Of a stretch of 64,000 bases of DNA, positions 1 to 11,078 are shown one piece after another. Under the pieces are notes generated by a model. That model was given only the letters and a program-made list of their open reading frames with translations, had not been told where the DNA came from and searched no databases. The stretch covers positions 25,568,577-25,632,576 of the forward strand of contig JACMZG010000008.1 in assembly GCA_018340805.1 (NCBI GenBank), written 5' to 3'. Source of the DNA: Microvelia longipes. Taxonomy: Eukaryota > Arthropoda > Insecta > Hemiptera > Veliidae. A program made the position numbers and the translations under genes. The stretch's first letter is position 1. Each line of letters starts with the position of its first letter.

Positions 1-380
1 TTTTTTAAACTAAAACATTGCTGTAATGAAAAAATGTCAAAAGTTTTTAATTCTAAACCTCAGTTTTAGGTGTAAAATAGTCGTTAAACATAACAAAAAC
101 AAAAAAATATGGTTCTTCTAAGATAGCTTGAAAGTAAGATAGGGAGCTATAGTGTTTAACGTTTGTACGATAGCCAACATAAGAAGCAACAAAATAAGTC
201 CAATTTTAATAGTTAATTACTAGTAAATCTTTAAAATTTCCAAAAAGGGAACATTTTTGATCGTTTACCACCCAATTGTTGATATTTTAATGGAACTGCA
301 ACGTCATCTATTACGTCAGATATTTGATGAAAACTACTTCGTTTCTAGGGGTGAATGACCAATTAAAAGCAAATCACACA

Positions 381-402
381 TCTAGACTAAAGTAATAATA
401 TA

Positions 403-444
<42 letters not shown>

Positions 445-449
445 ATATA

Positions 450-486
<37 letters not shown>

Positions 487-540
487 TATATATATATATT
501 ATATATATATATATATATATATTACTTTAGTCTGTCTAGA
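381..540. repeat. (TA)n array bounded by inverted repeats
   Basis: TCTAGACTAAAGTAATA (381-397) on the left and TATTACTTTAGTCTGTCTAGA (520-540) on the right pair across about 120 bases of near-pure TA, except for a 4-base insertion (GTCT) in the right arm. Confidence 0.8.
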
Positions 541-693
541 CCATGCCTTCTCCCTATTTCAAGAATTTAATGTTGCTACATCTGGACTGTTCCACATAGT
601 AAGGAACAAGATGATTGATTGCCGGCAGAATTTAATTGAAAATACTTTTTTAGGGCTGCTGTGTGTAGTATAAAGTGTGTGTACAGCTAAAAA

Positions 694-786
694 ATGTCAG
701 TAAAGAAAGATAAAATTGCTAAGGTGATAAAACATTTAATTTACGTCCAACGCCCGGAAATTTTGTTCAACAGCCGCTACGAAAAT
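694..786 (+). CDS. Candidate orphan first exon, possibly MADF-like
   Basis: An ATG opens 32 codons reading MSVKKDKIAKVIKHLIYV, then QRPEILFNSRYENW. This resembles the start of MADF domains, where a leucine-rich helix is followed by RPELW or similar. A good donor (G|GTAAGA) sits at 783-789, right at the end of the open frame. No second exon could be found downstream, so this may be a transposon-derived relic or chance. The MADF resemblance is from memory of the family pattern only. Confidence 0.2.
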
Positions 787-1409
787 TGGTAAGAAAAGTA
801 AATATAGTAAAAGTAAATTATTTTATTTGCTGCCTTATTCCATATCAAATCAACACAGGTAACGTTCACGTGTAAAAACACGTGATTACTTCAATTGCTT
901 CCTTTCAATGGCTGACAGGTAGGGACCATAGAAGGAAGAAAAAACCCAGATTTTTGGCTCATTTGGTGCACTCATATTGCCGCAGTAGGGTAGTGAATTT
1001 TCCAAAAAATGTGACTTTTCAACATTTCTTTGACCACGAAAATGGCCGTATCTAAAATTCTGCATAGGGTATGATTTTCATTTTGGTGGCGATTGAAAGC
1101 TTAAACTTAGCCCTATCAAATAGTTTCTGCATACTTTTGGATAGATAAATAGTAGCAAGTATTTATTACGAGCAAATATAAAAAATCCTAATATCTAAAA
1201 AAGCCAATTTTTAAAAATTTTGAATAAATTCCTAAATAGGAGCTTAAACTGTTCGTAAAATCTACATAATGTTTCATTTTGGGACTGCCATAGGATTGGA
1301 CACAGTAGCGCTCAACATGTGTGAAACTGTATAAAAGTTAAGATTTATCGCATAATCATTGATAAAAATTGCAAAAAAACAGTGACTTTTTTACAGTTTG
1401 TTAAAAATA

Positions 1410-1590
1410 CACTGGGTTCTGACTATAATAACACACACACACTCATACAGACAGACAACTTTATGAAAACCTCTTAGGAGGCCTTTAAAACACCTGAAAC
1501 GGATAATTCTGGTTTCATCCCGGTTTTGAATTATTTGCAAACACAATACTTTTCTTGTTTACCTACGATATAAATAAGGAAAAGTAAAAA
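1410..1590 (+). repeat. Dispersed repeat family A, 3' end only
   Basis: ACTGGGTTCTGACTATAATA, (AC)n, GACAGACAACTTTATGAAAA, GAAACGGATAATTCTGG, and tail ATAAATAAGGAAAAGTAAA. Confidence 0.7.
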
Positions 1591-2639
1591 TGTTTACAGG
1601 GTACTTTTTATATTTATGTGTTGTTTTTAAGTAACCAAAAAGCACTTTGTGTTTTATTAATTTTGGTTTTAGCTCAAAGTTTACCTACTTTAATTACAGC
1701 AGATTAAGCGAAGTAGATGCAACCCTACTCAAGATGGTCACTGCATCATGAATACTGTTTGGCCGAAAGGTATTTCATTTCAATCTTTACATTTATCTTA
1801 TTTAAAGTATTAATTAATATTTGTCATATATTTATGCATATAATTCGTTTAAGCTCAAATTAAAAATAAACATCAATTCAAGAATATATTTTAAAACGTA
1901 TAAAATCACTTCAAATTTTATCCTAATATCACTCAAACTCAAGTTAAACTGTTTGTGTGAAGTTTGGAGATAGAAATCAAATCATGTCATGTTATGTCGT
2001 ATTACATGAAAATGACATATTTCAAGTACTTCTTGATGCGGTTTCGAGACTGAAAATAATGTTTCTATAAATTTACTTGAAATTTAGTTTACCTTATGGA
2101 ATGTCAGATTATGTTAAAAAATATTATATTAGAGGAAAAAACTCATCGGTTATTTTTGAATTTGAAAATATCATTTAAACCGTTTAAACAACTTTTACAG
2201 CCAATTCAGATCGAAGTAAAATATACGTTCAAGGAAAAAATGCACATGTACGCATAATTCCATAGACAGAATCTATACATTTTATTTTTAGAATCTAAAA
2301 AGATGCTAAAAGTAAAATTTTACAATACTAAGAGGGTGTCAAATACGCTTTGGATATGTCAAAGCGTAAAAAACGAATCTTTCAAATACTTTATTTTGGA
2401 TTTCCCTTTTTCTTTCTGTCATCTGAGCAACCTTATAAGCGGCGTTTTCTAAATAAAATTCTCTAAATCAGCTTAACATCGATTGGACAAATTTATTATT
2501 TTTAAAATTTTTGATGACAGTTAAATAGGTTAGCTGGGCCTAAAAATAGTATCTTATAAGCAACACATCTAGACCTTGAGTATGGACCAAGTTTTAAGTC
2601 TCTAGCTTGACAATTTAACAAGTTTTATCTTTTTAGCAT

Positions 2640-2826
2640 AAAGACAGTGAGAGACATCATGATAATAACCTCTCAGAACGAAATAAAAGTGCCTGAAACG
2701 AATGATTCTGATCAAATCACGGATTAGGATTTTTAGGATAATCACAATAATTTGCCCATATAAACATATAGATCATATACATATAGATACAACATATCTA
2801 TAAACTGGTGAGGCAAAGTAAAAATT
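2640..2826 (+). repeat. Dispersed repeat family A, 3' end, strongly diverged
   Basis: GCATAAAGACAGTGAGAG, GTGCCTGAAACGAATGATTC and a final TGAGGCAAAGTAAAAA keep the family order at lower similarity. Confidence 0.4.
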
Positions 2827-3194
2827 TCTTAACATAAAAATGGATATCATTACTGCGTTTTGATTATTATACTCTTCAACTAAAAAAGTGCCTTTTCAGT
2901 TGAAAAGGTTTATCAATTTTTCACAAATTAATCTGTCATAGATATCTGTTGATAGAAATAACCTCAATCCAAATTTCTAATAAAGTAAATTTAGTAATAA
3001 AACATCGCATTAGCAAATTTTGTTAAAAGAAAATTCGCAAAAACACTGCTTGAGCATTATTAACAGGTATGAATTTATTTAAGAGCTCGAGTGCAGCCTC
3101 CTTTAATTAAACTGGATTGAGCCCATATGTGTTTATATTTAACATCAGGTATATTCCAATCTTAGCTGCTTTTTATACTATTGATTTCTATCAT

Positions 3195-3975
3195 AAAAAA
3201 TCGGGTACTGGGTACCTCGGAGCTTTTTCTTATCACATCGGATTCGCTACGTTTATCCTCCCTATTTCAGACTCGCTTCGCACCTCCTCAGAATACACAA
3301 GTCGTTAAATTTGTTCTGCAAAACATCCGTGTTGCAGTATAAATACATATAGTAAACATATCTGTTTTATTCCCAGCGTTCACCCATCCAGGTAATGAAC
3401 ACGATCGATGCTGCTTAACTTATATGATTAAAAAAACATATATGTACTTGTCGTGTTAAAACAAAACACTTGGTGTCTTTATAAATTATAATAAAATTTA
3501 TAAAGTGTATAATATAAAATTGTACACTTCTACCAAAGTTCAACTCAATTGTATTATTTTCCGATTTTTTACATTTTTAAAAAAAAACAATAATATAACT
3601 AATGCTGATAATGAGATAAAACATGGCACATATGTTAATCTTATACATGGCTACATGCGTGCCAAATATCAAATTGATCGTAACATTTTTCCGCGTTTAA
3701 TGATTAACATATATTTTTGCTAAGTAATTTTTGCGGGTTAATGAAGTCGTAAAAAAGTCCGGATACCACAACTACACCTATAGACTGATTTATAGTCACT
3801 CTATAATGAATACACTGGAAGCTGCGATAATAATAGACACACACACACAAACATGTAGACAGAAAACTTTGTGGAGGCCTTAAAAACACTTAAAATGGAA
3901 TGCAGGCGACATCCCGGTTTCTATTTTTTTGCAAAACAATACTTTATGCTTATGGTGTAAATGAGGAAAAGTAAA
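3195..3975 (+). repeat. Dispersed repeat family A, near full length
   Basis: Family landmarks in order: AAATCGGGTAC and GGTACCTCGG head, CTCGCTTCGC, GATGCTGCTTAACTT, AACTAATGCTGATAATGAGA, AATACACTGG, an (AC)n stretch with AGACAGAAAACTT, a CATCCCGGTTTC block, and the tail TGTAAATGAGGAAAAGTAAA. No coding potential recognised. Confidence 0.8.
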
Positions 3976-4499
3976 GATGAATACCCTCATTTGGAAAAAA
4001 GAATTTGATTTAATTTGGTAAATTCCAATTTTTTTAAACTTAAGAATCTAGCCTAATAGTGAACAGGCTATATACCATTTATTATGTTATATGCAGGTTA
4101 ATTATAATAACTATTAGAGCAAAATAAAATGTTTACAAGGTCAGTTCTAATTAAACTTGGAGCAATAACTAAACTCTTATGAGTAGATGATTACAAGTTT
4201 TTAGTTGGGGATACAAGCATATTAATTTGTGCGTATTCGAAAATATTCTTAAATAAAAATAGTTCTCATTAAATGTTTGTTCTCATTTAAAAGTTGCGCA
4301 TAGCTTTTGTAGTCAAGTAAAAATTACGTTAAAATCATTAAAACATAACAAGTTTTATGTAATTGAGAAAAAGGGATTTTTATTTGTTTAGTCCTTTATC
4401 ATCAGTAGAAATACTACTTTATAAAGTATATACTTTATAAGTATATAATTAGCTAACTTAACAAACAAATTAGAAAAAGAAAATATAAAAATAATTCCA

Positions 4500-4650
4500 T
4501 AACAGCATAAGCATATAATAAGTAATTCATAAATAATCATAAAAGTAAGCTTATAATAAGTAATAATATAATAAGTAATAATAAGTAATTCATAAGTAAT
4601 CATAAGAGTAAGCAATAATATAATAAGTAATAATAAGTAATTTAGTAAAA
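4500..4650. repeat. Low-complexity AATAAGTAAT tandem tract
   Basis: Repeated (A)TAAGTAATAATA and ATAAGTAATTCATAA units. The long minus-strand open frame across it is a by-product of this composition. Confidence 0.7.
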
Positions 4651-4816
4651 CAAAAAATATTAACAATTTAATCAAAATAAAATTAATAAATGTATAAAAG
4701 CCTAATACCTTTTGCAATACTTAGCTATAAAATAAATAGCTGAATCTGTTATATGTCTTTATTACTTTTTTTCTTTTTTGATCTATCAAGTTCTACTATA
4801 TAAGTTTCAGATAATA

Positions 4817-7800
4817 ATGTGGTATTGGTACGTTCTACTGGGAGTAATAGCAATAATAATATTGCCTCTAATACTTGATGAGAGAGATGGATTAAGATAT
4901 TTAGCATGCTTTACAAGTTTAACTTTATTAATTGGAGTGTACAGCGTTGTTTATACATTTATATTGCTAATAACTCCACGTAACTGCTTGAGCATAAGGT
5001 ATATTTTTTATAACTTTATATTTCTTTTTACTTCGACTTTATTGCCTTTTTAGTATTTTTATTTGTGATTTGATTTATTACACTTTTTAAAAATATTATA
5101 AGCCAGCTGCGCTTTATTGGTATTCTTTTTTTTAATAATATTCGGTAAATACAAATATAATGACATCATATTTTATGCTTAAAACTTTCTAGCTGCTTAA
5201 TGTAAACATTTGTAAATGTAATATTAAAGAAAATGTAAACATAGAAATTTTCATTAGAACAAAATGTCGACATAATGATATTTGTTTTCGTTCTTATCTC
5301 CTTACAAATATATTTTGAAAGAAAATCATAAGAAAAAATCACAGAAAATCATTACCTTTACTTTTATTAAAATTTATCAGCATATAAAAAAATCAACTAC
5401 AAAAATCTGAAACACTGAAATTGAACTTAACACTAAGCGAAGCGGTTAAAAGTCTTTGATGTATTACCAAGTATGCATAATCTAGACACTAAACTGTGTT
5501 CATTACGTACTTTAATAATATTGAAGTAGATCAGTGATTCTCGACCTTATTTCACTTATCGCCTCCTTTTTGGCTCGTAAATTTTCTATTGCCCCCTTAT
5601 TGAGTAAGGGGAGGGGGGTACCTAGGAAGTTCATTTTATAGATATTGTGAACTACTTTTATTTTGAAACTTCACTATTTTGGTGTGCCAAGCCAATTAAA
5701 AAATCACACAAAAAGGAACAAAGAAAAGAGCCTCTTCAGCAAATTCACAATTTAACAGCGGTTAAAATAGAATAATTTTTGCATATTAAGGATGCATTGT
5801 TGCTCCTGTCTAATAAATAAGATGTTAAAAATAATCAAAGAAATCCCTACAATCTTTAGTTTTGTAGCAATTATTTTTCACGAGGGATTTCTGATAGCAA
5901 GTTTTGCATAACCATAATCTGTTTCACCTTCAAATTTGAATAAAATGTTTTTGAGGAACACTTATTAACAATGCAGATTGAGAGCGAAGAGAGCTAAAGA
6001 AAAATTTGCTGTTTTTATTACGAAAAAAAAAAAGATTTTCTGTTTTATTGTATTTTTCATGGAATTCAAATGGCCAAGCGTAAGCAAACGAAATATGATG
6101 TCCCTTCCAAACTTAGAATAGCGTGTACTGATATTCCCATCCGGATGGGAGTACTAAAAAGACCTCTTTAAGACTGCATTACTACACTGAATTCTTCTTG
6201 ACAGAAGCATAGCGAAGAAAAATGAATGAACATAACTTATTGTCAAATGGAAGTGCGCTATTTTTTCGGTTAGTGATATGTATGATCTATATATGGATTC
6301 ATATTCTCAATGATCTTCTCAACTCGTATGATCTATATGTGAAAATCTCCTTTCAATTCAATTGAAAAGTACATCTTCAATTTTGCTCTTAACCTCCAAC
6401 ATCGTCCCTTTACGACTCATTTACCCCCCAGCGTCGAGGATTCTTAGCATAAACCCCTGAGAATCCTTTATTATCTCTAGGGGGCAATGTCGCCCACGTT
6501 GAGAACAATTGATGTAGATTAAATCTGAACTGGAGCCTGACTTTTAATATATTAAATGTAACATTGATTGCTTACTAGTACTGACTTACTTAGTAGAAGA
6601 AACTGCTATATCTTACTGTTATTACAGCCGCAAATCTATTCACCATGGATTTAAAATGATAATTTCAAGCGAATTTAACCACTTTATAATACTATTCTCA
6701 TGATTGCAGAAGCTTTAAATCCCCGTGCAAAGTCATGTCAAAGATCATAGGATTAAAAACAGAAGGAAAAGATGTTGAAAAAACCGAGTTAAATGAAAAA
6801 TTCATTGTAATTGTGAATCACCAGTCATTTATAGATGTCTTAGGTAAACGTTTACTTAGTTAAATATTAAGAGAGAATAAGATTGATAGTGAAGGAAAAT
6901 GAGCAACTTGATCGTCAGAGTCATTAGGATTATCTATGATGAACTTTAAACTCCAGAAATTCTCTTTGGATGTCATCTTCTTAATCGTTGCTTATATCCA
7001 TTTTAGACCAATAAGCACATATGTCTTAACATGATTATTCCCTGCTTCCCCTGCTTAAAATAATCATATGGTAATTGAATTTTAATTGTTATAAATATGA
7101 TTAAAAATTATAGGGCCCAAGACATAATAATGTTTAAATTTAAGACTATACAGTCTTGAATATAAATAGAGATCACTTGAATGTAAAAACTAAGCTAATG
7201 TCGACACCAACCAACATCAGCTTAGTTTTAGCATTATTTATATTTTGTTTATCTAAGACAGAGATGCTGATAACCATAGGGTTAAGCCATGATGTTAGAA
7301 ATATGGTGATTCAATTCGATGTTAACTAACCATCCGCATTCAGAGGTTATAACCTGACTTTTTATGAATGACGTGTGACGTCATTGCAGGAATCGATATT
7401 GGCAGATAACATTAAAAATTCTATCTTTATTCCAGCGATGACATCAATTCCGGACTATAACTTAACGTTAAAAAAATGATTTCAATTATAAAATCCCTTC
7501 AATTGAACCACCTTATAAAATCTATCAGGTCGGAGATAAGCACCATATTAGAAATAAATAAATAAAATAGAGGTATGTAAGACTTTCGAAAAAAAATTAA
7601 ATACGAATAATTTTTAATTAATATTTAATATTATTAATTAATTAATTATTATTAAAAAGGAATAATTAGAATGACGTCTAACTAAAATATGTTTTTTTTA
7701 TTTAAAAAGGGTACCATCCCTTTCTTTCCTTAACTTTTTTTTAATTTTCGTTTAGGATTATTCTATAACTGGGATATATTTGGAAACTGCGCTCCAGTTG

Positions 7801-10800
7801 GAAATAGCAAAATGTTCTTCTATTTACCGCTGGGTATTTCGAGTTGGCTTTGTGGAACTATATTTTTGGATAAATTGAAATTTCAATCATCCTATAATAA
7901 GCTGTCTAGCGCATGTCAAAGGCATTTTGAAAGAAACAAGGGCAAGGTAATCAATGTTTTGTTTCGTAGCAAATAAAAATTTCGTACATATTTTTATATC
8001 AAATCTCTAATACATGAAACATACCAAGTAGTTTGAAAAGCCAAGAAAAGCCACTTTAAATCTTTAGGACTAAAATGCATACGAAAAAGTACTTAAAAAT
8101 ATACCCCACAAAGCATTACCGGTTTCAATATCTATCCAAAATCCTAGTAGTAGCCCGATATTGCCGAATAATGCTGTGTCGTGTAGCGTATAATCTATGG
8201 TATAAATATGCACATTTTCTTAATTAAAAATTTCAAAACTAAAATATAACAAACTAACAGTTTAAGATCTCCTAAGAGGTTATAATAAATTCACCACACT
8301 ACGCTAGTAATCTCCGAATTCGAAGGTCATACTTACAATGTAAAAATTGTAAGTCTATGGGTAGCGAGAATCGAACATTGTACAGTATAAGAGAATCGAC
8401 CTAGACACGAATCAATTTATCAAGAACTAATTTTATTTCCATTAGTAATAGAGGTTACTCGAAATATAAACCTAATTGTAAAAAGAAATTACTTATAAAG
8501 CTAGTAAGTAATAACAACCACATAAGCCCCATGTTTGTCGTGAGATTACTCTAAAATAGTTTCAAAATAAAAATAATTATATAAATAATTAATTATTTTA
8601 TAATTAAAAGTACATAAAAACGTGTGAATAAAGAAGAGAACTTTATTTTAAATCTGTTTAAAATAAGAAAACTACTTTAATGAAAAATAATTGAACACCT
8701 TTGTAATTTTCAGAGAAGTGTGTTATTTTTCCCAGAAGAATGTAAGGGTGATGGAGATAGTTTAGGAAAATTCACTTATTCTGCTTTTAAATTGGCTATT
8801 GATCATAAGATACCGATTCTTCCTGTTGTGATTGGGCCATTACACTTTATCAAGACGTTGGAATTTTTTAAGAAAGGTATGCTAAGGGACTTCCGTATTA
8901 GACTCCTCAGATCTTCCCTTCTTATCAAATTCATTTTAGTGACTAAGCAAAACTTAAAAACAGATCAATAAAGCTTTGACGATAGTATCACATTGCTGAT
9001 AATACAAGAAGGCAGATACATAAAGGTATCGATTGTTCAGCCTTTTGGGTATTATAGACACAATTGTTAGGAAATCAAAGCTATGGAAAAGAGGTTCAGA
9101 GGTTATTTCCAGGTAGACGACTTTCTCTCCTTAATTTTGTTAAAATTCTTTTTGAACTTGCCAAACTTTAAACATTTCTTCAACTTATTGGATTCGTTCG
9201 CTCTTAGTCACCACTTCAGACTGTATTTACTCGTCCTTAAAATATGAATCACTTAACTTAATTAGGTGATTGCAGTATGACATAATTACAATATGTCTTC
9301 ACAATTGCTTCGGTTGTCTTGTCAAGAAGAAAGATTATCCAGGCCACAAGGCACCTGGAGACCTTGTGGAGATTACAGGGCGCTTAACAGGGGTACCATT
9401 CCTCACCGTTATCCAGACCCAAATATTGCAGACTTCATCGGTTGTTTATCATGAACTGCAGAGAGGAAAAAAAATTGTTTTCATTATTTCCTGACACCAA
9501 AAAAAAGATTAAATACAAATTCAAAGGTCAGATGAGGCTATTACAGTAATTGAAGACCTAAAGAACGACCTGAGTCGAGCTGCTAAGCTGAAAAAATATT
9601 CCACATGATCTTGCGTAGCTTGCCACAGTTTAGAGTCACAACCACACACAATTTAAGACCTCTCAACTCCTTACTGCACGCTTTCTTGACATCCATTTAG
9701 ACATTGTTAGACCACCCCCATCATCATAAGGATATTGATATCTACTGACTATGGTTGAGCGATACTCCAGGTGGATAGAAACAAGCCCACTTGTACAAAT
9801 TTCAGCAGAGGCAGCGGCATTGACCTTTTTCAAAGAGTACATTGATAGATATGAAACACTTGCTAAGGTTGTATCAAGGAAGGAAGGTTGTATAAAGGAA
9901 GACAATTTGAATCAGATTTGATTAATTAGTTAGGACAGATGTGTGGATTCAACAGGAAAAGGACTTCGGCATATCATCCACTATGCAGTGCAATAGTGGA
10001 ATGGATACACAGAACACTAAAAACTTCACCTATGACATATTTAGAAGGCAAAAAACGGTCTGGACCAAGATTTTACCCACTCTTCTAGTAGGCATTAGGA
10101 CTGCTACAAAAGAAGATTTAGAAGCTGCGCCAAGTGAGATCGTCTTTGTTCAGCCTTTAATATTGCCTAAACATTTTTTGGAGGTTCAGAACACGACACC
10201 ACATTCAGAATTCCTAAAATCTATCAAACGACATATATCGGAGACTAGGTGATAAGCCTTACACAGATGACCATTTGAAAAACGTAACACACTTTTTCTT
10301 AAGAATAGACGCAGGTAAACCTATGAAGGGCTATACAGGAAACAACAGTAAGCGTCAACAGAGTCAAGGCTACCACCTAGAAATAGAAAACACGGAGGAT
10401 GAAAAGAAAGTTCAAAGCCAAAATAAGCAAAAAAATGTTGCTTCAAGCTGAAGTACATCTGACTGAAGAGAAGGATCTCTCAATGGCCCCGGATTCTAAA
10501 AGATATATTTATGTTTTACATTAGTTAAATTAGTTACATTTTTACTTTGTTATATGTTTATTTGTTGCAAGTTCAATTAAAAAGGAGATTTTGCCAGAAG
10601 GCTATGTTCTTAGAGATTATAGTGTATGCTACAGAGATTACTCTTGCTTCACCCCTGCGGTAAAAATAAGGAAAAGTAATAAAGACTCCAGTTTGGAAGG
10701 CAAATTTTGATTTAATGGGTTAAATTGAGAAAATAATACATTACACCAACTAATAACAAACTAGTTAACTCATAGGATAGGTAATATAAAACTAAATCAT

Positions 10801-11037
10801 GACAAAGGTAGAGTCATCTGGAAAAAAATGGTATTAAAAATCATAAAAATAAATTAGAAGGCTATCATTATGTAGTAAAACGTAATTTGTAAGTAAAACA
10901 TTCTAGTCAAAGAAATAAAACACGAGCCCTAACATCATTAGCTGATTCCTTTGGGTATTTGCTAAAAAGTGCAGCTGGACATCTAACTGAATCCAAAGAA
11001 TTCTTCCTTAACGTCAAAATTAATACAATGTTAAATT

Positions 11038-11078
<41 letters not shown>

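Larger units (their letters stand above)
1..4800. other. Noncoding stretch 5' of the acyltransferase gene
   Basis: Apart from the (TA)n array, the weak candidate exon and the family A copies listed separately, nothing recognisable. The acyltransferase promoter and any 5' UTR exon should lie here but could not be placed. Confidence 0.6.

Noticed and set aside
4388..4717. 109-codon hydrophobic minus-strand open frame
   Set aside because: Arises from low-complexity AATAAGTAAT repeats; leucine/isoleucine/tyrosine runs only.
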